Below, one piece after another: positions 1 through 13,255 of a stretch of DNA of 64,000 nt. The notes under the pieces are model-generated. The model worked only from the letters and a program-made list of their open reading frames with translations. It was not told the origin of the DNA and did not search any database. The stretch comes from Eonycteris spelaea (Eukaryota > Chordata > Mammalia > Chiroptera > Pteropodidae). The stretch covers positions 1,240,001 to 1,304,000 of the forward strand of contig PUFA01000181.1 of the NCBI GenBank assembly GCA_003508835.1, in the 5' to 3' direction. The translations under genes and the position numbers were made by a program. How positions within the stretch are numbered: the first letter of the stretch is position 1; the number at the start of each line of letters is the position of its first letter.

Positions 1-1715
1 AAGTGTACAATTCTAAGTGCATTGTATGTTCGCTACCCAAAGTTTGATCTTCTTCTTTCACTCTATATTTGACCCATTTACTTTTTCCTATTTCCCCCCA
101 TCCTTTCCCTTTGGTAACCACTATACTGTTGTCTGTGTTTGAGCTTTTGTTTGTCTTGTTCATTTGTTGCTTTCAATTTTACATCCCACATATGAGTGAA
201 ATTATACAGTTCTCAACTTTTTCTGACTTACTTTGCTTAGCATGATATTCTCAAGATCTATTCATGTTGTCACAAATGGCAGTATTTCATCTTTTCTTGT
301 GGCTGAATAGTATTCCATTGTATATAGTACCACATCTCCTTTGTTCAATCACCTATAGAAGGACACTTTGGTTGTTTCCATATCTTGGCCACCACAAGTA
401 ATGCTGCAGTGAACACAGGGATACATATATCCTTACAAATAAATGTTTTCAAAATTTTCAGGCAGAAACCCAGAAGAGATTGCTGAATCATATGGTAATT
501 CTATTCTGAATTTTTTGAGGAACCTCCATTCTGTTTTCCATAGTAGCTGTACCAATTTGCAGACTCACCAGCAGTGTATAAAGGTTCTTTTTTCTCTACA
601 ATCTCTCTAACATTTGTTATTACTTACCTTGATGATAATAGCCAATTCTAACAGGGGTGAGGTGGTATCTCATTGTGATTTTGATTTGCATATCCCTAAT
701 AGGTAGTGAAGTTGAGCAGCTTTTCATATTATCTGTTGGCCATTTGTACATCTTCTTGGGAGAAGTGCGTTTTCAGGTAGTTTGCCCACTTTTTAATCGG
801 ATTTTTTTGTTGTTGAGTTGTATGAATTCTTTATGTATTTTGGAAATTAGCTGCCTTTTGGAGGTGATGTTTGCAAATATCTTCTTCTATTTTGTCAATT
901 GTCTCTTTGTTTTGTTGGTTTCTTAGGCTGTGCAGAGCTTTTTAGTTTGATAGAGTCCTATTCATTTATTTTTGCTTTTATTTCCCTTACCTTTGAGTTC
1001 AAATTCATAACATTGTCTCTAAGACCAAGGACCATAAGTTTAGAACCTATGTTTTCTTCTATGCGTTTATTGTTGCAGGGCTTATATTTAGCTCTTTGAT
1101 CCGTTTTGAGTTAATTTTTGTGTATCTTTTGTGGCAAATAGCAGTCTAGCTTCATTTTTTTTTTTTTTTTTGGTATGTGAATTTCCAATGTTCCTAGCAC
1201 CATTTATTGAAGAGGATTTCTTTTCCTCATTTTATGTTTTTGGCTCCTTTGTAGAAAATTATTTGCCCATATATATGTGGGTTTATTTCTGGCCTCTTGA
1301 TTCTTTTCTGTTGGTCGTGTGTCTGTTTTTTTCTGCCAATACCAATAGTGATTGATTTTTCTGCCAAAAGTGATTTAATAATTGTTGCTTATAGCATAGT
1401 TTGAAGTCAGGAGATGTGATGCCTCTAGCTTTGTTCTTTCTTATTAGGATTGTTTTGGCTTTTTGGGGTCTTTCATTGATCCATACAAATCGGATGATTT
1501 TTTTGTTCTATTTCTTTAAAAAAGCCATTGGGATTTGATGGGGATTGCATTAAATCTATATATTGCTTTAGGTAATATGACCATTTTAACACTGTTGATT
1601 TTTCCAATTCATGTACTCAGAATATCTTTCCATTTCATTTAATAACGTCTTATAGTTTTCAGGGTATAGTTCCTTCATAGTCTTTTTAAAGTTTATTCTT
1701 AGGTATTTTATAACC
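1..1715 (-). mobile_element. LINE-1 fragment, antisense (3' UTR and ORF2 3' half)
   Basis: Plus-strand text reads as the reverse complement of a LINE-1. It starts in the 3' UTR (the 'ccaccatctcctttgtt' and 'ggacactttggttg' type segments) and continues through the ORF2 C-terminal half as far as the 'cttaggtattttat' segment near 1700. Frames are broken by many stops and indels, so it is a fossil. The left end runs off the window. A 20-base T run near 1150 is internal. The short open frames in this stretch are remnants of antisense ORF2, not genes. Confidence 0.85.
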
Positions 1716-2387
1716 ATTGCTTTTTTTGTGGTGAGAACATTTAAGATTTACTCTCTTAGCAACTTTCAAGTATATAATACAATACTGTTAGCTATAGTCA
1801 CTATAGTATATGTTAGATCCCTAGAACTTATTCATCTTATAACAGAAGTTTGTACCCTTTGATCAACATCTCCCCATTTCCCCTGCTCCCAGCCCCTTGC
1901 AACCACCATTATACACTATTTCTATGAGTTTGGCTTTATTTAGATTTATGTATATGAGATCATATAGTATTTGTCTTTCTCTGCCTGACTTATTTCACTT
2001 AGCATAATACCTTCAAGATCCACTGATGTTGTTGCAAACAGCAGGATTTCCTTCTTTCTTGCAGCTGAATAATATTTCATTGTGTGTATATACTACATTT
2101 TCTTTAACCATTCATCTTTTGATGGACATAAGTTGTTTTCATATCTTGGCTGTTGTGAATAATTCTGCAGTGGAAAAGGGGGTGTAGATATCTCTTCGAA
2201 ATAGTGATTTTTTTTTTGGATATATACCTGGAAGTGAAATTGCTCGATCATATGGTAGTTCTAGTTTTAATTTTTGAGGAACCTCCATCTGTTTTTTATA
2301 GTGACTATAACAATTTACATTCCCACCAACAGTGCACAAAGATTCCTTCTCCACATCTTCATTAACATTTGTTGTTTCATGACTTTT
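1716..2387 (-). mobile_element. LINE-1 3' end fragment, antisense
   Basis: A second LINE-1 3' UTR in the same orientation begins abruptly after the first. It carries the usual antisense landmarks in order: 'ctttctctgcctgacttatt', 'cacttagcataat', 'tatggtagttct' and 'acattcccaccaac'. It differs in detail from the copy at 1-1715, so it is a separate insertion or an older subfamily. Confidence 0.8.
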
Positions 2388-2876
2388 CTTTTTTTTCAAT
2401 TATAATTGATATACAATATTGTATAAGTTTTAGGTGTACAACACAGTTGTACACTTAAATGTCTAATATAAGTTAGACATTTATATAACTTATAAAGCAA
2501 TCACCCCAATAAATCCAGTAACCATCTAACATCTTATATAGTTATTAAAATACTAGTGACTATATTCACCATGCTATACTCTACATCTCCATGACTATTT
2601 TGTAATTATCAGTTTGTATCCCCTCCCCACTTTACCCACTCTCCCAATCCCACCTCAATCTGGCAACCATCAAAATGCTCTCTATGAGCTTGTTTCTCTT
2701 TTGTTTGTTTATCCACTTCTCTAGATTCCACATATAAGTGAAATCCTATGACATTTGTCTTTGTCTGATGTCTTCTACTCAGCACAATACCTCTAGGTCC
2801 ATCCATGTCATTGCAGATGGAAAGATTTTGTTCATTGTTATGGCAGAATAATATCCCATTATATATATACCACCTC
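2388..2876 (-). mobile_element. LINE-1 3' end fragment, antisense, same 3' tail type as the HAL1-like elements
   Basis: It opens with a T run (the poly(A) tail read antisense) and then a segment closely matching 20974-21400 and 50480-50830 of this window, with landmarks such as 'caatcaccccaataaat', 'ccatgactattttgtaa' and 'gattccacatataagtgaa'. It stops at about 2876 next to a non-repeat segment. Confidence 0.8.
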
Positions 2877-2888
2877 TTTTTGGGATTG

Positions 2889-3292
2889 AGACCTTTCCCA
2901 CTTCCTTAGTTGACAACTTTCATGGAAAAGGATACTTTTATCCTATGATTTTTATCTCTCAGCCAATAAGCTTCACCTACACTTTGTCTCCAACACCTAC
3001 TATCTCAGAGGGCTTATCCACATGACAAGGTGACATGTGAGTTCAGTGGACTAGACCTTGCTTCTAAAGCCTATGATTTTGATAAAGCCTCCATTGTCTG
3101 TCACCATAGCAACCTTTCCTTTGAAAAGTGTAGAGAGGAAGCAAGTTCTCCGTCATCTTAGGTCTTCCTGAATTCAACCTCAGTTTTCTATGGCTCCTCC
3201 ATATCTCTTCTGCTAATGCTAATTCAGGTTTCTCAGAATCAACTTCATATTCCCCCACCACAGCATTGCACCCCAGATTTCCAATTTTTAAA
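2889..3292 (+). other. Coding-like, non-repeat block, possibly a decayed upstream EFCAB5 exon
   Basis: This block follows the LINE tail and looks unlike its surroundings. On the plus strand, successive frames give serine/proline-rich segments such as ISQPISFTYTLSPTPTISEG, then KVTCEFSGLDLASKAYDFDK, then SANANSGFSESTSYSPTTAL. Each is separated by a stop or frameshift. A possible donor AAA|gtatat lies at 3293. On the minus strand 3064-3330 is one 88-codon open frame, so the coding strand, if any, is ambiguous. It could be a degraded exon, a retrocopy or chance. I do not recognise a domain. Confidence 0.2.
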
Positions 3293-4719
3293 GTATATAC
3301 TGAAAGAATTATCAAGAAAAGAATTATCAAGGTAGTAGTTCAGCCCTTTCAAAAGTCATTGTATAAGTTAATTTTCAAATGTACATAAGTTTCAATTGTC
3401 ATGTATTTTATTAATTATTTTTTTACAAACTTTACACTACACTACACTATTTTCTTAGATTGCATCTAAAAAGAGTTTATTTAATAAAGTTTCTAAAGGC
3501 ATAATGAATTGTTTTCCATTTATAATATGGGCAGATTTCATGACACAAAACCAGAGGAAAGAACACTACACAATGGTCAGGAGAGCTGGTTTCCAATACT
3601 GAATCTATAACTATATAGTCACATGAAGGGCAAGTTATTGAACTTCCGTACATCCAAGTGTCCTCATTTGTAAAATGAGGGAGTTAAACATGATGATTCT
3701 AGAATTTAAGAACCTGATATAAGGATGTTCCAATATGTATGTCTGAAGTTCAGAAGTAGGGATAGGTAGAAAGCATAAAATGTAATGGGTTAAGCCCAGC
3801 AAATAAGAATGAGGAAAGTAATGAGGAGGCAGAATCTGCTGCCAGAAGAAATATCTTCAAATAGAAAGAACAAGTTATTCCCACCCAGGGTAGGCTTGTA
3901 CAAAACAACTTTCTCTGAACACAACTACATGGCTGAGGAGATGACTGATGAATTGATGGCCAAATGGAAGTAGAAAGCCAGATTTAGTTTCTTAAAATAT
4001 AAGAAAATTTTAAATTCAAACATTAGCAAATAATGTATTGGCAAATTTCAAACAGCTCTTGTTTATTTGTTTTTTTGTTTTTGTTTTGCTCTACCTGTCA
4101 TAGCCATCTCTGTGTTCAAAAATCAAAATTGGGGATAAAATAGGATAAAGTCACAGAATATGACATTTCTAGAAATGTTTCTGCTAGTATCCTCAAAATG
4201 GAAGTTTTCTATATGGAAGGGCATCTTGTAATTCCCATTTTTTTCAGTCTAATGTGCCTAATTTTGACAGAAATATACATATAAATATAGAACATGTGAC
4301 CTGTTACATTGTAGTATTTAATGGAATAAATCACTCTTTCCCCATTATTTTCCGTGTTGTAGCTATTAACATTTGTTGGATATGACCTTAATTTTCTATT
4401 CAATGATAAGATTGGATTTATATATAATTAATTTATATATTAATTTATTTAGTTTGGTGAATCATTCTGTCACCAAATTTAGAATCTGGAACATTATATT
4501 TATTTAGAAAGTCTCACTGAAAAACTCAAGAGTTTTTTAAAGAAACTGAAAACTGGACAAGTGTTAGTGTAAAACTGCTGCTTTTTTTTTAATTTGGAAA
4601 TCTTAAGAAAATCTCAGTCTTTCCTTGATTTCCATACTTGACATATTAAAGATTAAAGGCAGTTTGTTTGTAATATGTCCTTTTTGGGTTTGGTGAATGT
4701 TTCTTATGATTAATCAAGT
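3293..4719. other. Intergenic or intronic stretch with one MIR relic, no gene seen
   Basis: The only recognisable unit is a degraded MIR SINE on the plus strand at about 3590-3725: 'gggcaagttattgaactt' and 'cctcatttgtaaaatgagg' match the MIR core and 3' region. The rest is AT-rich unique-looking DNA with no convincing open frame. 4415-4450 is a short AT-only patch. Confidence 0.5.
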
Positions 4720-4985
4720 TGCTCTAATAAATAGGACAAACAAACAGAGACTCATGGACATGGATATAGACTAATGGTTACCAGAGGGTAGGCGGTGGGG
4801 AGGAGTGGGGAGGTAGATAGTTAAAGGGTCAAGTATAAGGGTGAGGGGAGGTGAAGTGGGTAAGGGGATCAAATATATGGCAGCTGAAGGAAACTGGACT
4901 TTGGGTGTTTAACACACAATAGAATTACAGATGTCAAAATTATAATGTACACCTGAAAATATAATTGTATTAACAGTTTCAATAA
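4720..4985 (+). mobile_element. LINE-1 3' end fragment, sense
   Basis: Plus-oriented LINE-1 tail with landmarks 'gagactcatggacatgg', 'ctaatggttaccagaggg', a G-rich tract and then 'ataatgtacacctgaaa' close to the end. It is one of the few LINE-1 pieces here in sense orientation. Confidence 0.75.
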
Positions 4986-5037
4986 CTAATTGACTTGTAG
5001 CTCCTTCTAACTTGCTAATATTATCCTAAATATATCA

Positions 5038-5640
5038 CAGTCATTGTACCACATAATGACATTTCCGCAACAACAGGCTGCATATACAATGATGTTCCCA
5101 TAATTATAATGGAGCTGAAAATAATATTTCCTGGTGAGTCATAGCTGTTGTACATTGTAGGATAACATTACTTCAGTATTGTTTGTAGTGCTGGTGTAAA
5201 CAACCACTGCATGCCAATTGGATAAAAGTATAGCACATGCAATTATGTACAGTATGCTGGTAATAATATGTGACTATTACTGTTTGTGTATTTACTATAC
5301 TAAACTTTTTATTGTTAATTTAGTGTACTCCTTCTACAATATAAAAAATGTTTGTTATAAAAACAATGCTATGTTATACTGGTAAGCCTCATACATTTTG
5401 TGTTACCGCATCTCTTGATTGCATCATTTTCTCTTGCGCTTGACTTAATCTTGTGTTGTTTTGTACAGTAACATGCCATACAAGCTTGTAGCCTAGGAGC
5501 AATAGGCTATACTATATAGCCAGGTGTGTAGTAGGCTATATCATTAGGTTTGAGTAAGCATGCTCTGTGATGTTCTTACACAAAATCACCTAATGGTGGT
5601 ATTTATCAGCACTATCCCTGTATTAAGAGGTATGTGACTG
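5038..5640 (+). mobile_element. Tigger-like (TcMar) non-autonomous DNA transposon, about 600 bp
   Basis: Imperfect terminal inverted repeats bound it: it opens 'cagtcattgtaccacataat' and closes 'gtatgtgactg', the reverse complement type. The interior shares segments with the copy at 60433-61311 ('ggagctgaaaat', 'gtagcctaggagcaatag', 'gtgtgtagtaggctat'). It has no intact transposase frame. The right flank is TA; the left flank is now CA, presumably a mutated TA target duplication. The strand is arbitrary because the ends are symmetric. Confidence 0.75.
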
Positions 5641-6889
5641 TATTTATTTGATCAATTTCTCTGAATGGAACTAATCTCCCATCATGCTGTCTCTCCTGCA
5701 ATGATGTCCTATACTTAAGTTATATCTGTACTAATCAGTTCTCCCACAGTTTTCCTCTCACTCTGCTCAAGCTCTGACATCCCACACCAGATCCACTATG
5801 CGATGCCCTTCACACTCCTTAAGAACTGGCATTCCATGACAAAGTATCTTTTTATACAGATGCCTCCTCAGTTACCCAGGCTTCTTATCTCTTCATGCTG
5901 ATGGACTCTTACTTGGAAGTCTTCATCTTGCTTGAAACTCTGACTCTTCATGATGGGCTTGCTCTCCATATAGACACCTCTCATCCTGTCTAGGTTCTGA
6001 ACTTCCAGGCTGGGTGTCCCTTCATTTGGATTTCCTTCTCACCTGCTCAGGCTTGAATATCTCATGTTGGGCATCACCCCATGTGGACACCTCTTCATTC
6101 ACTTGGGTTTGACACATACCTAACTACTTCTCTGCAGAGCCACCTCTTTGCTCACATAGGCTTAAGATTGCTCTAATTGGGAACAGTATGAATTAAGACT
6201 GTTTGAGTCAAAGAAAATAGAAACCCAACCAAAGTAGTTAAGCAAAAAAAGGATTTTATTGATTCATGTGATGAAACGGTCCAGGGCTAGTTCGAGACAA
6301 ACAAATAATGACATTAGAACAGATGTCTGCTTTCTTTCTCTTTTAAGTCTGGCCCTGGTGTCTCTATATGTCAACCTCATTTCATAAGCCTTTTAACCTT
6401 GTGGTGACAGTCCAGTCTCACATACTCACAGATTTAACAGTCCAGTAAGAATAAAGAAGGAAAATGTCCTTTTCTTAATCATTCAAGCAGAGTATGGTAT
6501 TAGTCTGGACTAAACCAGCCGTCTAGCTTAGGTCTGAGATGCATGCTCCACTCTAGAACCACAAATGGAACCCTACTCAAACACATGAATGATGGCAGTG
6601 AAGTAATTTCTCCAAAGCTAAATTTGGGGTATAAGTACAGGAGAAAGATGAGTGGATGCTAAAGAGCAAAAATCAACAAAAGTCCATCAGAAATGAGATG
6701 CTTTTAATAACAAGATGACTAAAAGTAGCAGGTGGTATTTGTTAATTGTCAAATAAATGGTATGAATGAATGCTTCTGTTTTAGGGAAGGGTGAAATCAT
6801 GGTGAAAGCTTCCTGAGGAAGAGAGATTTTGAATTTTAAAGGGGGAAAGTCACATACTCTGTGACTGATTAATTTATAATAAAAGTCAA
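5641..6889. other. Non-genic stretch with one unclassified old repeat
   Basis: No convincing open frame. About 6210-6330 resembles 12810-12960 of this window ('ttattgattcatgtgatg' versus 'attgattgactcatgtgacc', followed by a 'ccaggg' motif), so it is a dispersed family of which two copies are visible. The CT-rich text at 5690-6150 looks LTR-like, but I could not assign it. Confidence 0.35.
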
Positions 6890-7510
6890 AGACATTTATG
6901 CATGTACACATGGGAATGTACAAAAATACTCATAGCAGTGTTCATAAGAGCAAATATTGGCAACAACCGACATGTCCACTGACAGGAGAATAAATAATCA
7001 ATGGTGGTATACTTACAGAATATATATTAATGGTGAAAATGAATAAGTCACAGTCACAAGAATACATGGATGGATATGGTAGCATAATGTTGAATGAAAA
7101 AGCAAGTCCCAGAAAACTACATATAGTATGATGTTCTTTTTCTAAAGTATACAAACAGGCAGAAGTAAATTACATATTGTTTAGAAGTACATATACACAC
7201 ACAAAAATCACACTATTGGAGAAGAAAAGGAAGGAAAAGATAAAACAAAAGCAAAATTTCAGGAATTGGTAGGAGGTATGGGGAGCCGGGGAGTTAACAA
7301 CAGCAAGGGAATGTAAATTGTTGGTAATATTCAGGTTTGGTAGTAGATTCATGATTGTATTATAAAAAATAAAAGAGACATAAAAGAGGGTATAAGTGGA
7401 ATGGGGATACTGGACAAATAATTCCTGTATGGTATTATGGGCAATATTTTGGAACATGGACTGGATCCAAATATAGTTTGAACCAGGGAACTACATAATG
7501 CAAGTTATGT
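6890..7510 (+). mobile_element. LINE-1 3' region fragment, sense
   Basis: The segment reads as a plus-strand LINE-1 ORF2 end and 3' UTR of an older subfamily ('actcatagcagtgttcataa', 'gaatacatggatgg', 'acatatagtatgatg'). The frames are destroyed. The three minus-strand open frames across it are antisense shadows. Confidence 0.7.
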
Positions 7511-7554
7511 TTTAATTTAATTTTATAAATATATATTCCTTACTTTTTTTTGAT

Positions 7555-7880
7555 GTATTACTTTTTTATTAAATTTATTGGGTGACATTGGTTAATAAAT
7601 TATATACATTTCAAGTGTACAATTCTATAATACATCATATGTATATTGCATTGTGTATTCGCCACCCAAAGTTCCTTCCATCACCATATATGTGACCCCC
7701 TTATCTTCCTCCCCACTCCCTCTTCCCTCGGGTAACCACTGAACTTTTGTTTGTATCTGTTTGTCTCTCTTTGTTTGTCATGTTCATTTGTTGCTTTCAG
7801 TTTTATATTCTACATATGAGTAAAATGATATGGTCTCAATGATATGGTTTTCTATCTGACTTATTTCTCTTAGCATTTTG
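7555..7880 (-). mobile_element. LINE-1 3' UTR fragment, antisense, same type as the window's first 200 bp
   Basis: It starts with 'ttattgggtgacattggtt', the extreme 3' end read antisense, and continues 'caagtgtacaattctataat' and 'cgccacccaaagttcc', closely matching positions 1-250. The copy is 5'-truncated at about 300 bp. Confidence 0.8.
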
Positions 7881-8281
7881 AGCCTTACTATTGTAATTCA
7901 ATTATAAAGTGATTAATATTGGTTTGGTATTACAGAAATAGGAATGGAGAGGAATGGACAGATACATTGTCAAAGACTAACAGGGTAAGACTAAGTGGTC
8001 TATTGGATATGGAAGGCAAAAGGTATGGAGAAATCAAGCTGGCACTGGGATTTCACCTAAGTGATAGAATTAAACAAACAAAATAAAAACAGAGAAGATG
8101 ACATAGGAAATCATCTTGAGTTTAGCAAAGGAAGTCATTGTAAGATGTTCTGTTGGGCTTAGAGATGCCTTTGAATATACCTTTTCCGTGGGAGTTTTCA
8201 TGGGGAGCAGTTATCAGGGGCTTCAATTTGCTGTAAGAGGAGAATGAAAATTGCTCCACTGACAAATGAACTTTTGGTTAG

Positions 8282-8595
<314 letters not shown>

Positions 8596-9120
8596 GTATA
8601 TTTTCTAAACAATGATAAAAGGAAAGGATTCCTCACAGGAGGTTATGTTCAATGGTTGCAAAGGAGGAGCACACACTAAATTCTCTTAAATTCTCTGGGT
8701 ACTGCTATAGATGTTTTATTCATTCCAATGACCCAAAGCCTAGGAAAGATGCAACTGGAATGATTTTAGGATGGCGAGGTAGAAGCAGAGAGGGAAAGTA
8801 TAAAAGACCTGATTATGTCTTGAGATTTCCAATTTATGTGTGCCTAGAGTCAAATAAGCCTAGAACAGACAATAGACTGAAAAATACCGGTAGGGAGATG
8901 TGCAAGCAATTAAAGCTATATTCCCCTTGCATGATGTTTTGGGAGTCATTTAAAAAGAAATTATTTAAACTGTAAAGTCATTATAAATTAGAATTAAACA
9001 TCACACAATATTTCATAGCACTGCCTAGAAATAAGCTAGGACTATTACAGAATCCTGTCACTGAAAACATATGACTTTGATAGGCCACTGCTCAAGCTTT
9101 GCCGCCCCTAAGATTCCCAG

Positions 9121-9359
9121 CTTGCTGCTCCTCTCAGAAACAGTATGGCTATCTTCTACATATATCACAGATTTCATTGATCCAGGGAACCTGTATCACT
9201 CAAGGTGATCAAGAACTGGAGACCAATCAAGAAAAAGAGGTGTTATTCCAACTTGCTTCAGAGATCTGCAGTACCCTAAGAGAAATCTCACCACGTTTTT
9301 GTCAGTTACTCTATAGACCTTGTAGAATAAAAGGAGTAATAAAGGCAGAAGAAGAAAAG
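9121..9359 (+). CDS. EFCAB5: EFCAB5 exon (start of first GAF-like region), GC donor
   Basis: The 239 nt give two bases completing a codon plus 79 open codons, including DQELETNQEKEVLFQLASEI and FCQLLYRPCRIKGVIKAEEE. The LFQLASEICSTL helix followed by the LLYR strand has the look of the start of a GAF fold. The acceptor is 'gattcccag' ending at 9120; a second acceptor at 9137 is also in frame, but only 9121 accepts phase 1 from the upstream block. At the right end no GT fits. AAAAG|gcatga gives a GC donor in phase 0, and the next exon starts in phase 0 at 10038. A GT alternative (GGA|gtaata at 9335) is also in phase but weaker. Confidence 0.7.
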
Positions 9360-10037
9360 GCATGAAAAGCAAACCCAAATATATAGAAAGTGGAGACAAA
9401 TTTAATGTCTTCATGTCCCTCAATTTATGAGCATGCTCAATATATGTGTTAACGTGAAATATTCTTAATAACATAATATTTTAAGTACAGAGAGTTTTCA
9501 GTTATTGCCATTAGAAATAGTAGTTGCCTAAAGTTTGCAATCTGGGGTCCCAGGAAATCCTTTCCTGAAGTGACATTAGTCAAATGTTATAGCCAAACTA
9601 TGTTAAAAATTCCTTGAGAGCATTTTCTCCCACATTCACGTTATAGTAGATGGTTAAGAAACATGAGTGAATTGAAGCCATCTTGTACCAGCTTCCTAAA
9701 ATAAATACTTTTAACTGAAGCCTGGACAATATAACTATAGTTCAAAGGGATCCAAGTTTTAAACCTCTAAATTTAAGTAGACTTTGAGAGATTTTTTTTC
9801 TTAGTAAACCAGTCTAGTTGGCATTAAGTAAATCTATGCCGCTCACTAAAACTCAGGTTTGGGGGACAGCAGTGGTATCAATCTTTTCCTCACTGCCCAT
9901 AAATGGTAATATCTCCATCATTTATTCATGAAAATGAAATTATTGGGGTCAGATGTACAAACTGGCTGGCTAATCAGGGAGATATGATTAAGAGAATAGC
10001 TCTCGGCAAATACATGTTCAGAAACATTTTTTCATAG

Positions 10038-10208
<171 letters not shown>

Positions 10209-10623
10209 TAAGAGTTTCTTGAAAAGGTTGGTTTTACCTTTCTAAAAATAATAATTCCCTTCCTGAAGTAAGCTAGCATTAAAATCCTAGTTAGTTGCCC
10301 AAGAGAAAATTTGTCTCAGGTCACCAATGCTTCTAGAACTCCTGGGAGGTGGTGGGTTTCCAATCTTACATGATTTTACCTGATCATTTCCAGAACTGAC
10401 GTTAGGCATTAATTTGTCACATAGAGACTCTGCTTCACAATATTAGCTTAATTATTTTTGACTGCTTTACAAGTTATGTGTCTTGTATCCTGTTTATATA
10501 TGTTTTCTCAGTTATGACCTAAGCTTGTTTTTTAAATCTTTTTCTCAAGTTGGACTCTACAAACTGGCAATTTTGAGTCCACTTCATTGACATATAATGA
10601 TAATGATTATAATAGAGAATTGA

Positions 10624-10944
<321 letters not shown>

Positions 10945-12493
10945 TAGCAATGGTAGGATGGCTTCTCCTTCTGTACTTTTTAAAAAGCAAAACCTGAAAC
11001 TGGATGAGAGCAGAACTATGTTTTTAGATAGTGTTATCATACTGGTTCCAGTTCCCTATGTGCATGTGTCAGTCTTTGTAGAGGTTCCCATTACACATGG
11101 AAGGACTCTCAGCCTCACTTGCACATATGGGCCTCAGACTCTCTGGGAAGATTGTTAATATGTGTTCCATTGCATTAATCATAGAAAAATAATTTTATGC
11201 TGTAGAACCGAAATCCAGCTATTAAACAGCTAAGACCCATATAGTAAGAATAAGTACATATTTATGTTTTATTAATAGTGGTACCCAGAAATTCTTTGCT
11301 CTTTCAACAGATAATGCTAAATATGATATGCATTTCCATAACTCTTGATATCAGTGTTATAATTTTTTGACGATGAAGAATAAAGGAAAAAGCATAAATG
11401 TTTCTTGAGTAGTAATGTTTTTGAATTCTATCACAAAAAGGATAGGCACTTTTAAGACTATAAAATAACTTGATTATTTTTTTAAGCATTTAAATGTAAT
11501 TTTATGAATAGATGTTGCAATGAAGGAAGTTTGAAAGCCTTTATGGAGACAATAGATTGGGATGTAGCAGCAATTGGGAACTTGCTATATACTCATATCA
11601 TTTGTTCCCCTGTAAGCCCCTGGCTTTTTATGTTTATTTACCATTATCTTAAAATCTCTCCTCCCACTTACTGGATCTATAAGTATGGAAAGTGGTAGAA
11701 TCTTTTTCTCTGGACATCCTTTCAATAATAAGATTCATTCTCACCTAACATAAGAATGATGTGAAGATATTAAGAAGCAAAATGGAGGAGTTGTAGTTAT
11801 CAGTAGGTGAGCTGTTTATAACCTTGTTGGAGAACATGTCGAAATTAATTATGAGTTAATGCTCTAGCCCTTGGAGGTAAAGGCTCCTGTGTTACCCTAG
11901 GTGCCTTGGGTCCTAATATAAAACGCATATATTTTCAAAGAATTTGCGGTCTCTGGAGTTTCTTAACAAGACTGCAGATGAGTTCTAAGGACATCCCATT
12001 CCTTCTCTACAAACAGGCTCTCTTTATGCTTATAAGAAGACTAATCTTAACATGTTGCAGGTTTCAGAACCTAGTACATCCTGTACTGTTGATCTGATTA
12101 CAGTAGCTCTGTAAAGATATAGGCATTAATATTGCATCAATCAGGGCGACTTCTACCTATCTTCCCAAGGCTGGCATTAGTTCTTGGCTTTTAAGCATTT
12201 GTTTTCTCATTTCAAAGTTTTATCTTGTTCTTCTGACACTATGCTATGATTGTACATACCATAAAATTTCCCTGGATGATTATCAGGAAACATAATAATT
12301 TATATGGATCTTACAGTAGATCTCTCCTTACATCTCTGATTTCATAATGATCTTTTTTTTTTCATAGTAGAAGCTGGAACACTGCCTTTTGAAAACTGAT
12401 GAATAAATTATAGGAAGATTATTATTAATGAAAAGATAATCCAATCGATACATTACTAATTATTTTGCTATTTTAAAAAGAAAAGGCAATTAA

Positions 12494-12685
<192 letters not shown>

Positions 12686-12779
12686 TAGACCTTCCCAAGG
12701 TAACAGAATTTCTAGATGTTATTATTTTACTGATATTTTAAAACCATATTTAGTTAGCTATTAGCATGACAAGGGGCAT

Positions 12780-13255
12780 ATTTCTCATGATTCCTACTCA
12801 AGACCCTTGGTTGTGAGTGGCAAGATTCCATCTCAAACTGCCTTACATAAAAGGAAGAATTGATTGACTCATGTGACCAAAATGACGAAGGGGCAGGAAT
12901 CAAGTTGACTTCCAGGATGACTAGATCCAGGGATTTGGTACCATCAAGTTCTTTCTCTTCCCAGTTCTCATGCTTGCTTCCCTCTACAGTTTGGCTTTGT
13001 CCTTCCAGCTAAAGATGGGCTTTCTCCAGAGGGCAAGCCAAATGCTCAGTAACTAGAAAAGAATCTTTCCTTCCTGTTTCAATTTGGAAAACCCGAAAAA
13101 GAAAACTCTTTTTGATCTATCCTGAGCTTTGCCCCTCTGGTCAGGATGGGGAGTTTACTGTAACTGACAGCCCCCACCAGAATCATATAGGTGAAGTGGG
13201 AAGGGATGAGGCATTGCTGTTTTAGAATAACACAATTACATCACATTCCTTTTTA
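12780..13255. repeat. Unclassified old interspersed repeat in EFCAB5 intron
   Basis: Shares with 6210-6330 the block around 'attgattgactcatgtgacc' and a downstream 'tccaggatgactagatccag'. The family is not named with confidence. No coding frame. The remainder of the intron to 14500, including G-rich 13255-13800 and its two short open frames, shows nothing I can assign. Confidence 0.35.

Noticed and set aside
8652..8975. 107-codon plus-strand frame after the broken exon
   Set aside because: No recognisable motif, no acceptor/donor pair that fits phase between 8595 and 9121, and AT-rich composition.
9196..9474. 92-codon minus-strand frame
   Set aside because: It is the antisense shadow of the EFCAB5 exon at 9121-9359.
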